Positions 1-7,979 of a DNA stretch of 42,380 nt are shown here, one piece after another (position 1 is the first letter of the stretch; every line of letters starts with the position of its first letter). This DNA is from Clostridium lacusfryxellense (GTDB lineage Bacteria; Bacillota; Clostridia; Clostridiales; Clostridiaceae). The position numbers and the translations under genes were made by a program. Where the stretch lies: NCBI RefSeq assembly GCF_018861735.1, contig NZ_JAHLEB010000046.1, positions 1 through 42,380 on the forward strand. The letters are read 5' to 3'. The notes under the pieces are model-generated. The model made no database searches. It was not told the origin of the DNA and saw only the letters and a list, made by a program, of their open reading frames with translations.

Positions 1-104
1 AGTGGTAAACTTTTTCAGTAGCAAAAATAGTAAAGTGGTAAACTTTTTCATTGTCACTACTGGTAAACAAATTCAGTAGCAAGTGGTAAAGAAATTCGTT
101 GACA
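1..104. mobile_element. Partial insertion-sequence end with terminal repeats (IS21-like)
   Basis: A 17-base unit, AGTGGTAAACTTTTTCA, occurs at 1-17 and again at 34-50. The core TGGTAAA recurs at 61-67 and 84-90, and TTCAGTAGCA occurs at 14-23 and 72-81. The repeats stop at about position 104 in TTGACA, so the end reads TGTCAA inward on the other strand. Several short repeats inside a terminus ending in CA are typical of IS21-family elements, and no gene of the element is in the window. The family assignment is from memory of that architecture, not from a match. An inverted TTTACCA just outside, at 119-125, may be chance. Confidence 0.5.
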
Positions 105-309
105 TTCACACCAATATGTTTACCATAATATTTTTATTTCATAATAATTCAACAAAATTTCAATAATATTTCAATAATATTTATTTATTATTATATTATA
201 TAACTTTTCGAAAAAAATACATTAAAAGTAAAGTCGTTTTATCAATATGCATTTTTTGTTATATTATAAGCTTTTGCAATATAATTCGTGCATATTTCTG
301 TGCATATTC

Positions 310-338
310 TTGCAATTTTTTCAAAATTGTGATATAAT
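310..338 (+). promoter_or_regulatory. Promoter of the AGCS symporter gene
   Basis: A -35 box TTGCAA (310-315) and a perfect -10 box TATAAT (333-338) are separated by 17 bases. The start codon at 388 is preceded by AGGAGG at 377-382. The rest of 126-309 is AT-rich, and I see no gene or structured RNA in it. Confidence 0.6.
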
Positions 339-387
339 TATAACTATACTTTTTTACACAACGATTTGTAACTATTAGGAGGAATTT

Positions 388-1893
388 ATGGAATTTTTTA
401 TCAATAAGTTAAACGGACTAATTTGGAGTAACGCTCTAATCTTTTTATGTCTAGGCTCAGGTATTTATTTTTCACTTAGAACGAGATTTATGCAAGTAAG
501 GCATCTTAAGCACATGGTAAAACATTTATTTACTGGAGGAGACTCCAGTCACGGGGTGTCCTCCTTTCAAGCCTTTGCAATGTCAGTTGCTGGTCGTGTT
601 GGCACAGGTAATATAGCCGGAGTTGCTACTGCAATAGCTATGGGTGGACCTGGTGCTATTTTCTGGATGTGGACTATATCATTTCTTGGCGCAGGGTCTT
701 CATTTATAGAATGTACTCTTGCCCAAGTTTATAAAGAAAACGTCGATGGAGAATATCGTGGAGGGCCTGCATACTACATTGAAAAAGCTATGGGCTTAAA
801 ATGGTATGCAATTACATTTGCGGCTGTAACCGTAATTGGTATGGGGTTTTTCGCTCCAGGAGTTCAATCAAATAGTATTGTGGCTAGCGTAAATACTGCA
901 TTTGGTATTAGTCCAGTTATAACTGGCTGTATTGTAGTCGTATTACTTGCTTTTATTGTATTTGGTGGTACAAAGAGACTTGGAAAAGTTGCAGAAATTG
1001 TAGTGCCTTTTATGGCACTTGCGTACATATTAGTTGCATTAACAGTACTTGCATTTAATATTACGGCCGTTCCTCATATGTTCTCTTTAATAATTAAAAG
1101 TGCTTTTGGCGCAGAGCAAGCTTTTGCAGGAATCCTTGGAGCTTCAATCCAATGGGGAGTTAAAAGAGGAATATATTCAAATGAAGCTGGACAGGGGACA
1201 GGCCCGCAATCAGCTGCTGCTGCCGAAGTATCTCACCCAGCTATACAAGGATTAGTACAAGCTTTCGCAGTTTACTTTGATACATTATTTGTATGTTCTG
1301 CAACTGCATTTATGATTTTATCAACAGGTAAATATAATGTTATAAACCCAGCTGGTGGATTTCTAGTAGAAAACATTCCAAAAGTAGCAATTGGACCGGG
1401 GTATACTCAAATGGCAGTTGGTACAGTTCTTGGAAAATTTGGAGCCCCTTTTATTGCAATAGCATTATTTTTCTTTGCAATTACAACACTTATGGCATTC
1501 TACTATATAGCTGAAACAAACTTAACTTATTTATTTAAAAATTCTAAATATAGCAAGTTCGCTACTAATATTCTCCGTATAGGAATTCTTGCTTCAACAT
1601 TTTATGGTTCTATTAAAACAGCAGAAATTGCTTGGGCACTTGGTGATATTGCTGTTGGAACAATGGCATGGCTTAATGTTATTGCTATACTAATTCTTGG
1701 AAACGTCGGTCTTAAAGTTTTAAAAGATTATGAAAAACAAGTTAAAATGGGAAGAGATCAATCAACATTTATATTTGATCCTCAAGAATTAGGCATTAAA
1801 AATGCAAATGCTTGGTACAAAGTTAATGAAAGAAAAGTTGTAAGAGATGAGAAAGAAGAACAAGATATAATTGATGAAGAAAATAATTCTTAA
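388..1893 (+). CDS. alsT: AGCS family sodium:alanine/glycine symporter
   Basis: Inner-membrane transporter that imports alanine or glycine with sodium. The 501-residue protein is almost entirely hydrophobic segments and has the usual AGCS length. Family signatures are visible: GRVGTGNIAGVATA near residue 70, and a conserved YSNEAGQGTGP stretch near residue 268 followed by AAAAEVSHP. The C-terminal 50 residues are charged and cytosolic, rich in Lys and Glu. It stands alone, with its own promoter, a strong AGGAGG ribosome site six bases from the ATG, and a 28-bp hairpin terminator. The amino acid specificity (alanine, glycine or glutamine) cannot be read from the sequence. Confidence 0.93.
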   Translation: MEFFINKLNGLIWSNALIFLCLGSGIYFSLRTRFMQVRHLKHMVKHLFTGGDSSHGVSSFQAFAMSVAGRVGTGNIAGVATAIAMGGPGAIFWMWTISFLGAGSSFIECTLAQVYKENVDGEYRGGPAYYIEKAMGLKWYAITFAAVTVIGMGFFAPGVQSNSIVASVNTAFGISPVITGCIVVVLLAFIVFGGTKRLGKVAEIVVPFMALAYILVALTVLAFNITAVPHMFSLIIKSAFGAEQAFAGILGASIQWGVKRGIYSNEAGQGTGPQSAAAAEVSHPAIQGLVQAFAVYFDTLFVCSATAFMILSTGKYNVINPAGGFLVENIPKVAIGPGYTQMAVGTVLGKFGAPFIAIALFFFAITTLMAFYYIAETNLTYLFKNSKYSKFATNILRIGILASTFYGSIKTAEIAWALGDIAVGTMAWLNVIAILILGNVGLKVLKDYEKQVKMGRDQSTFIFDPQELGIKNANAWYKVNERKVVRDEKEEQDIIDEENNS

Positions 1894-1909
1894 TAATTAA
1901 TTTCTTATT

Positions 1910-1969
1910 AAATACAATAAAAAAATCCAGTAGAATACTGTTATTCTACTGGATTTTTTTATTGTATTT
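1910..1969. terminator. Bidirectional terminator, perfect 28-bp stem
   Basis: Arms at 1910-1937 and 1942-1969 are exact reverse complements over 28 bases around a four-base loop CTGT. The stem core is TCCAGTAGAATA, flanked by A7 on the left and T7 on the right, so it can end transcription in both directions. It lies between the convergent symporter and SPFH genes. The core resembles the terminator at 14051-14085. Confidence 0.9.
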
Positions 1970-1983
1970 TAATTAACTTTTCA

Positions 1984-4215
1984 CTATTTAATTTCCTCGG
2001 TATTTATTTCTTCAGCGCTCATGTCATCTATACCCTTTGGAGAGAATGAACTTCGTTCACTTGCCATATTTGCAAGTACCATACTCATTATACCTTCCAT
2101 TGCATTGGGGGTTTTCCCATCAGTTCCTCCCATTATTATAGTTTGAGGTACAAGTGGTGACTTGCTTATTTTTAATGCATCTGCAAATGCTATCATTACA
2201 CTCTGTTGCACTTGTAACTCTGGACCACCGTATGCTTCAACTAATGCTCTTGCAGCCTTACCCTTTGCAATACCAACCTTTGTTTCTTGCTCAGCAGTAG
2301 CGTCCGCAACGGCTTTAATGTTTAGTGCTGTTGCCTTACCTACTGTTTCAAGTTTAAATGCCTCTGCACTTGCTTGTAGTTCTACTTGTTTAGCATTCGC
2401 AGTTGCTGTTAATTCAATTGTTTTAGCTTGAGCTGCCGCCTGAGCTTCTCTAGTATATCTTTCAGCATCAGCCTCTTGTGTTCTTTTATATTTGTCTGCT
2501 TCAGAAAGCTTCTGCGTTTTTAATGCTAACTGCTCTGCAAGCCTTAATTCAGATTTACCTTTATTATCAGCTACCTCTATATCAATACTTGATTGAGTAA
2601 GCGCTGACTGAGCCATTGCTTTTGCCTGAGCTTCATTAAGCTCTCTTTGCTTTTCAGCAGATTTTTGCTTTGCCTCATTTGTCTTAATTTCTTCCATCGC
2701 TACTTGTCGATCTCTTAACTGAGCGAGTATTTTTTCAATTCTTGTATCGCTAGAAGATGCTGCTGGTGTTCCAATTAACACTTCTTGTAGCTCTAGATCA
2801 TATAACTTAAATTTACCTGTCATTTCATCTGCTGCTTGTTGTTGAATTTGACTCCTATCTTGAACCAATTCTATAAGTGTTTTTGTTTGACCAATATTTT
2901 TAAAGTATCCAGCTATCATCGGGTCAAGAGATTGTTCAATAAGCATTTTAATATCTCCAAACCTTTGTATAACTGATGATGCTTTTCTATAATCAATATT
3001 AAATACTACAGTTAGTGGTAAGTTAGGCTCAAAAGCATCTTTAGTTATTAAACTGATTTCTTTTAAGTTATCATCTAACTTGTGTACCCCAGTTTGACCA
3101 CTAATCCACTTTAATATTACATTAGTAGTTGGAACTGGCACAACTTTACCTGCATAAGTATTAAATGCATACTTACCTGGCATCATAGAATCTTTCCATA
3201 TGCCTTTTTTACCTTGTTCAACAAGCTCGCCGTGAGAATAACCCGTACCTGAGACATCTTCACCCTTGTCGCCAAAATAACTTACAACGACTCCTACATA
3301 TCCAATATCTATTATACTTTTCGGTACTATATCAACACTTGCAAACATTCTATTAATGAAATAAACTCCATCCGTAAGTACTTGCATCTGTTTGCCTTTT
3401 CTACCGTCAGCCGCCAAAAATTTCTCTGGCTCCTGAAAATTATTGTGATAGAACTCATTATCTATACCATCTCCAACAATAGGTGCTATAATCGCTCCAT
3501 TGTCTGGTGTTGGTCCTTCATTAATAGTTACAATACCTATAGTATCTCGGCTAACCGTTTTGTTAGCTATTTTATTATATACACCATCTATTTCACTGCC
3601 ATCGCCCTGCTGGCTATATTGATCAGAAAGCTTTGAACTTGATATAATTACAGGATTAAATCCACCTTCCTTAGCCAAGTCGCTTCGCATAGTTTCTATT
3701 TGAGCAGTTTCATCCTTTGAAGTAAATATAGAATGTACCCTATCTTTCGTAATTATAATAAATTGTGCTAAATTAAATGCATAAGTACCCTCACGAAGAA
3801 TTTGTCTTTGTGGTCCTTTTTGTCCACCATTGTTTAAAAATGCTATAACATCTTGGAATGACTTGCTCTGGGGTATAACCTTCCCTAAAGTTTGACCATC
3901 CCCTAAACTTTCTCCGGACCTTGAAAATACATAAGCTATTTGACCTTGTGGTATGGTTACGAGCCTTACTTTCTTAACTTTGTACTTGAATGGTGTTTTG
4001 AAGTGGACACCGGCTCTTAATACTCCTGGCTGGTAACCAGCTTCACCTTTTAGTGCAATAAGACCATCAGCAGGTACTGAACCACCAGAGCTCCACCACT
4101 TTTCAACGATACCTACTTCATCTGTTCCTATACTTGTAAATCCTATTCCATAAGCAACTAATATTAATGCAACTATAACTATACCAGGTATAATAAGTAC
4201 TGTGTACGAAAACAT
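1984..4215 (-). CDS. Large SPFH/band-7 (flotillin-like) membrane protein
   Basis: Membrane-anchored scaffold of the stomatin/prohibitin/flotillin superfamily. The frame opens at 4251, but the ATG at 4215 follows an AAGGGGGGG ribosome site, giving 743 residues. One N-terminal membrane segment (about residues 3-26) is followed by repeated beta modules, each carrying a G-x-Y/H-x-F element near residues 68, 143, 283 and 348. A band-7-like domain follows at about 385-500, then a long Ala/Glu/Lys/Gln coiled coil at about 505-660. The C-terminus is typical of flotillins: an Ala-rich stretch, then a hydrophobic segment ending in PQTIIMGG. Ordinary flotillins are shorter (about 450-550 residues) and often sit beside an NfeD gene. 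No NfeD gene is present here, so the partner and exact role are unknown. Confidence 0.8.
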   Translation of the reverse strand: MFSYTVLIIPGIVIVALILVAYGIGFTSIGTDEVGIVEKWWSSGGSVPADGLIALKGEAGYQPGVLRAGVHFKTPFKYKVKKVRLVTIPQGQIAYVFSRSGESLGDGQTLGKVIPQSKSFQDVIAFLNNGGQKGPQRQILREGTYAFNLAQFIIITKDRVHSIFTSKDETAQIETMRSDLAKEGGFNPVIISSSKLSDQYSQQGDGSEIDGVYNKIANKTVSRDTIGIVTINEGPTPDNGAIIAPIVGDGIDNEFYHNNFQEPEKFLAADGRKGKQMQVLTDGVYFINRMFASVDIVPKSIIDIGYVGVVVSYFGDKGEDVSGTGYSHGELVEQGKKGIWKDSMMPGKYAFNTYAGKVVPVPTTNVILKWISGQTGVHKLDDNLKEISLITKDAFEPNLPLTVVFNIDYRKASSVIQRFGDIKMLIEQSLDPMIAGYFKNIGQTKTLIELVQDRSQIQQQAADEMTGKFKLYDLELQEVLIGTPAASSSDTRIEKILAQLRDRQVAMEEIKTNEAKQKSAEKQRELNEAQAKAMAQSALTQSSIDIEVADNKGKSELRLAEQLALKTQKLSEADKYKRTQEADAERYTREAQAAAQAKTIELTATANAKQVELQASAEAFKLETVGKATALNIKAVADATAEQETKVGIAKGKAARALVEAYGGPELQVQQSVMIAFADALKISKSPLVPQTIIMGGTDGKTPNAMEGIMSMVLANMASERSSFSPKGIDDMSAEEINTEEIK

Positions 4216-4317
4216 AATTACCCCCCCTTGATTTATGATCCAATATAACAATTCAAACCATATTCCAATATTAACACATTATTGTATTATATGTTAGTGT
4301 TATTAATTTACTCTACG

Positions 4318-4353
4318 AAAAAAAAATCAAGATCATAAGATCTTGATTTTTTT
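4318..4353. terminator. Terminator downstream of tRNA-Lys
   Basis: A perfect 14-bp stem (4321-4334 and 4339-4352, core TCAAGATC) with loop ATAA is flanked by A and T runs. On the minus strand it begins directly after the tRNA CCA end. It lies upstream of the SPFH gene, so it also insulates that gene from the tRNA. Confidence 0.85.
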
Positions 4354-4354
4354 A

Positions 4355-4431
4355 TGGTGCTCCATCAGGGAATCGAACCCTGGACACCCTGATTAAGAGT
4401 CAGGTACTCTAACCAGCTGAGCTAATGAAGC
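4355..4431 (-). tRNA. tRNA-Lys (anticodon CTT), CCA encoded
   Basis: Read on the minus strand, a seven-base acceptor stem GCTTCAT pairs with ATGGAGC (one T-G wobble). The discriminator is A, followed by an encoded CCA. The anticodon arm is CCTGA, loop CTCTTAA, TCAGG, giving anticodon CTT, which reads AAG lysine codons. The T arm is CAGGG, loop TTCGATT, CCCTG. The D arm contains AGCTCAGCTGGTTAGAG. The gene is a single tRNA with its own promoter and terminator. Confidence 0.96.
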
Positions 4432-4456
4432 ATGTTCGACTTTCGACAACTTCTAT

Positions 4457-4485
4457 ATTATATATTATATTTACGCGTTTGTAAA
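4457..4485 (-). promoter_or_regulatory. Promoter of tRNA-Lys
   Basis: On the minus strand, -35 TTTACA (4480-4485) and -10 TATAAT (4457-4462) are 17 bases apart, about 25 bases upstream of the mature tRNA 5' end at 4431. Confidence 0.65.
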
Positions 4486-4516
4486 TACTTTTTTAAAATA
4501 CGTTTTATTATCATGA

Positions 4517-4551
4517 AAAATTCAACAGAATTATCTTTTCTGCTGAATTTT
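4517..4551. terminator. Terminator of the nitroreductase gene
   Basis: Arms AAAATTCAACAGAA (4517-4530) and TTCTGCTGAATTTT (4538-4551) form a 14-bp stem with one mismatch-type wobble and A/T flanks, directly after the minus-strand stop codon at 4556. Confidence 0.75.
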
Positions 4552-4555
4552 ATTA

Positions 4556-5116
4556 TTATTTTATATAGTTTACTGTATATTCTTTTCTTGCTGGTGCATT
4601 AGTTATCTCAATTTTTTTATATCCAAGACAAAATGAGTGTATTTGTTTAAATCCTTCTGGTATTTCTAGCTCTTTCAAAAATTTTGCTCCCTCGTCACTA
4701 TTTAATAAGTACGCTATAAATCCAACCCAACATGAACCAATTTCTAAGGATTCTGCAGCAATAAGCATATTTTCTACTGCCACTGCGCAATCAACTGGCG
4801 CTGAATCATTGGTGACATCTCCTGATACTATGACAACTGTTGGTGCATTATAAAATACATGGAACTTTTCATTATCAGCAAGTCTTCTAATATACTCGTT
4901 ATCTGATTTTCTTGCGACTTCTTTAAATGCAACACTTAACCTATCTATAATATCTTTTCTTTGTATTATCGTAAAATGCCATGGCTGCTTATTACTAGCA
5001 CTTGGTGCATAAATACCGGCATCTATTATATCTGTCAAATGTGAAGAATTAATTTGTTCTGGTAAAAAAGCTCTTGTACTTCTTCTATTACTTATGTTTT
5101 TTAAAGTTTCATTCAT
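4556..5116 (-). CDS. Nitroreductase-family NAD(P)H flavoprotein
   Basis: FMN-dependent oxidoreductase fold that reduces nitro groups, quinones or related acceptors with NAD(P)H; the natural substrate is unknown. Family features are the N-terminal RRSTRAF motif, the ASNKQPWHF segment that contacts FMN, a central GSCWVGF, and a C-terminal LGYKK element. The frame opens at 5131, but that start would place the GGAGG ribosome site inside the gene. The ATG at 5116 lies nine bases after GGAGG and gives 186 residues, normal for this family. It is transcribed alone between a divergent methyltransferase gene and a terminator. Confidence 0.88.
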   Translation of the reverse strand: MNETLKNISNRRSTRAFLPEQINSSHLTDIIDAGIYAPSASNKQPWHFTIIQRKDIIDRLSVAFKEVARKSDNEYIRRLADNEKFHVFYNAPTVVIVSGDVTNDSAPVDCAVAVENMLIAAESLEIGSCWVGFIAYLLNSDEGAKFLKELEIPEGFKQIHSFCLGYKKIEITNAPARKEYTVNYIK

Positions 5117-5237
5117 TTTGAAATCCTCCATTATATAATATATTTTTTAATGTAATTGTCCTAATTATATCATTATACTTTAATAATACTATTATTTTAT
5201 TTATTAATAGCATGCATCACACTAAAAAATGAATCTA

Positions 5238-5246
5238 TGATATAAT
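5238..5246 (+). promoter_or_regulatory. Extended -10 promoter of the HEAT/methyltransferase gene
   Basis: TGATATAAT is an extended -10 element (TATAAT at 5241-5246). No good -35 is visible at the expected distance. It lies 37 bases before the ATG at 5283, which has an AGAGGTG ribosome site. Confidence 0.4.
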
Positions 5247-5282
5247 TAATATCACTAAATTTAAACATAAGAGGTGTAACAA

Positions 5283-6926
5283 ATGATAGAACTAAATGAT
5301 AAATCAGAAATAAATAATAAAATTACAGCTTTCATAGAAAGCCTAAAAACTTCAGATGATAAACAGAGATCTGCTATAATAAATAAACTTTCCCTAGATT
5401 ATAATAATGCAATTCCCATGTTATGGTCAAAAATAATAACAGAGGAGAACCCAAGAGCATTGCTTTCTGTTATACGAGACATCTTAAAGAAAGAAAAACC
5501 AAGAGGTATGTTCAAAAGAACTATTGGTAATTCAAAAGAAAAACTTAGCGCTCTTCTTAGCCATTCTGATCCAAAGGTGAGAAAGAATGTATGTGGAGTT
5601 ATTGGAGAACTAGCAGATCCGTCATATTTAGAGGCCTTATATAATGCTTATAATTCTGAGGATAAACTATTTGTAAGATATTCCTATGTACTTGCAATAG
5701 GAAACTGTGGTAGTGCTGTTGACGGTGAAAAGCTAAAAAAAATGTTTGAGGACGTAGTTGCAAACGAAAAAGATAGTATGGAAGATGATACACTCGTAAC
5801 AACAAATAAACATATAAATGAAGAGAAACTTGCCCTTACAAGGGCAATCGATAAATTGTCTCCTACTGTGCACCATGAATTTAAGGGATTTGACACTCCT
5901 GTACCAATGCTACTTACAATTATGAATTATCAATATCAGCTTACTTTAACTGAGCTTGACGAGAAATGGATAGATGGAAAAATAGTGGATGATGGTATAC
6001 TTATTAGCGAAAAAGATTTAGAAAAGATCTATACCTGCCGTACTTTTTATGAGCTTTTGTATCCTTTAGCTGACTGCGTTGATCTTGAATTTAATTATAA
6101 AATAATAGCTGCGGAAATTATTAATGCAGATATTGTGGGTTTTTTAAATAATTGTCACGCTAATGATGCTAATGCCCCTTTTGGATACAGAGTTGAATTT
6201 AAAACTATGGATTTAAATAGAGAACGCTCAGAATTTGTAAAAAATCTTTCAAGAGAAATCGACGAACTTTCTAATGGAACTCTTAGAAATAGCCCTTCCG
6301 CATATGAAGTTGAAGTTAGGATAATTGAAAGAAATAACCTATGTAGCGTATATGTTAAACTATATGCTTTCAAAGACAATAGATTTGACTATAGAAAAAA
6401 CGATTTGGCTACATCCATAAATCCTATAACTGCAGCTATTGCAATAAAATCTATAGAAAGATGGCTAAACCCTAATTCTAAAGTTATAGACCCATTTTGC
6501 GGTGCTGGAACAATGCTTATTGAAAGAGCTAAATTAGGAGAGTCTGAGTCATTAACAGGAGTAGACATATATAGAGAGGCAATATCCGCAGCTACAATTA
6601 ATTCTAAATTAGCTAATGTGGATATAGACCTTATAGCGGAGGATATATTAGAATTTATTCCTTATGGCCAGTTTGATGAGATGATAACAAACATGCCTTT
6701 CGACAATAAGTCAACCACTCATAATAAGTACGTTGACTTATATACTGAATTTGCGAATAAAATCTCTGAATTTATAAGACCAGGAGGAATGGCATTTATT
6801 TATACAATAGAAAAACAATTATTTAAAGATGTCCTAAGTGGTCATGATGAGCTTGAATTACTTCAAGAGATAAAAATTGAGAGTGGTAGACTTACCCCTC
6901 ATATATTTGTGCTACAAGTTAAATAG
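5283..6926 (+). CDS. HEAT-repeat protein fused to an RNA methyltransferase domain
   Basis: Probable S-adenosylmethionine-dependent RNA methyltransferase of 547 residues. Residues about 15-185 look like HEAT/PBS-type helical repeats (for example DPKVRKNVCGVIGELADPSYLEAL, seen around residues 97-120). The middle section is unassigned. The C-terminal 170 residues form a Rossmann-fold methylase: motif I VIDPFCGAGTMLIERA near residue 400 and the catalytic motif IV as TNMPFDN near residue 470. NMPF is a variant of the NPPY found in the UPF0020/Trm11/RlmL group, which makes N2-methylguanine in tRNA or rRNA. No THUMP domain is recognisable, so the HEAT region may be the RNA-binding or partner-binding part. 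The target RNA is unknown. Confidence 0.78.
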   Translation: MIELNDKSEINNKITAFIESLKTSDDKQRSAIINKLSLDYNNAIPMLWSKIITEENPRALLSVIRDILKKEKPRGMFKRTIGNSKEKLSALLSHSDPKVRKNVCGVIGELADPSYLEALYNAYNSEDKLFVRYSYVLAIGNCGSAVDGEKLKKMFEDVVANEKDSMEDDTLVTTNKHINEEKLALTRAIDKLSPTVHHEFKGFDTPVPMLLTIMNYQYQLTLTELDEKWIDGKIVDDGILISEKDLEKIYTCRTFYELLYPLADCVDLEFNYKIIAAEIINADIVGFLNNCHANDANAPFGYRVEFKTMDLNRERSEFVKNLSREIDELSNGTLRNSPSAYEVEVRIIERNNLCSVYVKLYAFKDNRFDYRKNDLATSINPITAAIAIKSIERWLNPNSKVIDPFCGAGTMLIERAKLGESESLTGVDIYREAISAATINSKLANVDIDLIAEDILEFIPYGQFDEMITNMPFDNKSTTHNKYVDLYTEFANKISEFIRPGGMAFIYTIEKQLFKDVLSGHDELELLQEIKIESGRLTPHIFVLQVK

Positions 6927-6961
6927 TTCACATTAAGATCCCGAGTATTTAAACATACTAA

Positions 6962-7040
6962 AAAAAACAGATGCCCTAAATATGAACTGACCTCTGTCTA
7001 CTTGACAGAGGTCAGTTCATATTAGGTGCATCTGTTTTTT
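6962..7040. terminator. Very long bidirectional terminator hairpin
   Basis: Arms 6962-6998 and 7004-7040 pair over about 36 bp. The inner 20 bp and outer 13 bp are perfect, and are joined by CCTA/AGGT, which pairs with one bulge on each side. The loop is TACTT. A and T runs flank the base. It sits between the convergent methyltransferase and nadE genes. Confidence 0.85.
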
Positions 7041-7046
7041 ATTTTA

Positions 7047-7847
7047 TTAGATCCACCAAGTATCTTTTGGCGAAACTGGAGAATTCCTTTTATGTTTAGA
7101 TATTGTATATAATCTAATTATTTTCTTCTCGTATTCTTCTGAGATATCCTCACCTCTTAAATACATACACACCTGATGATTTAGTTCAATTACTTCCTTT
7201 TGATTTGATCTATTATCCCATACACCATTTGTAGTAGGTTTATTAATTATAGAATTTGGTGCATTAAATATTTTTGCCATTTCGTATACTATGCTTTTTG
7301 TTATTCCCTCAAGCGGTTGTATATCTGCTGAATTATCACCATACTTTGTTACCATTCCAAGGGTTAGCTCAGCAGCATTTGTGTAACCAGCAACTAAAAC
7401 GTCATAAACCTCAGCTATCCTATATAACACAGTCATTCTCATTCTAGATTTTGTGTTTCCTATATCAACATTTGAAGATGGTAAATCACGCATGAGCTCA
7501 ATAGATTCGATTACAGGACCCATTACATCATAGCTTTTAAATACATCAGGTTTTATAATTTCTTTTGCAAGTTCTACATCACCTATGTCTGATTTAATTC
7601 CAAACGGAAGAGATAAATTAATTAAATATAATCCTGATTTTTTAATAAGCATACTTGTAACAAAGCTATCTACTCCACCTGTCAGATGACAGACATAACC
7701 TTTTTTACCAGTGCTCGTAGCATAGTCCTTTAAAAATTCAGAGATTTTATCAATCATTCTATAAGCATACTTTTCATCTGATTCATTTTTGAGAGGACAA
7801 GGTATAGCAAATTCCTGCATTATTTCTTGTTGTCTAATTTTATTCAT
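7047..7847 (-). CDS. nadE: NH3-dependent NAD+ synthetase
   Basis: Cytosolic enzyme that amidates nicotinic acid adenine dinucleotide to NAD+ using ATP and ammonia. At 266 residues it lacks the N-terminal glutaminase domain, so it should use free ammonia. The ATP-pyrophosphatase loop is LTGGVDS (near residue 57); most relatives have SGG(L/I)DS, so Ser is replaced by Thr at the first position. Further family landmarks are GYTNAAELTLG and KYGDNSADIQPLEGITKS, which bind the nicotinate moiety and ATP, and the C-terminal KRNSPVSP. The ATG is preceded by AAGGAGG. The gene is monocistronic, with its own promoter and the long hairpin terminator behind it. Confidence 0.92.
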   Translation of the reverse strand: MNKIRQQEIMQEFAIPCPLKNESDEKYAYRMIDKISEFLKDYATSTGKKGYVCHLTGGVDSFVTSMLIKKSGLYLINLSLPFGIKSDIGDVELAKEIIKPDVFKSYDVMGPVIESIELMRDLPSSNVDIGNTKSRMRMTVLYRIAEVYDVLVAGYTNAAELTLGMVTKYGDNSADIQPLEGITKSIVYEMAKIFNAPNSIINKPTTNGVWDNRSNQKEVIELNHQVCMYLRGEDISEEYEKKIIRLYTISKHKRNSPVSPKDTWWI

Positions 7848-7888
7848 ATCCAGCCTCCTTAAACTTGTTTATACTTTAAGTATAACAC

Positions 7889-7917
7889 ATAATATTCTAT
7901 TTTTACCATAATTCCAA
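7889..7917 (-). promoter_or_regulatory. Promoter of nadE
   Basis: On the minus strand, -35 TTGGAA (7912-7917) and -10 TATTAT (7889-7894) are separated by 17 bases. The start codon is about 40 bases further on. Confidence 0.55.
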
Positions 7918-7979
7918 GCTACATCAAGACTAAAAATCATTATTTTCTCCATTTTATAAAATAGAAAAAGTTAACAATA

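Noticed and set aside
1-104. CRISPR array from the repeated AGTGGTAAAC units
   Set aside because: The copies diverge, spacing is irregular and there are no cas genes; a mobile-element end explains them better.
2162-2431. Plus-strand open frame inside the SPFH gene
   Set aside because: It lies opposite the Ala-rich coiled coil, has no ribosome site and has low-complexity composition.
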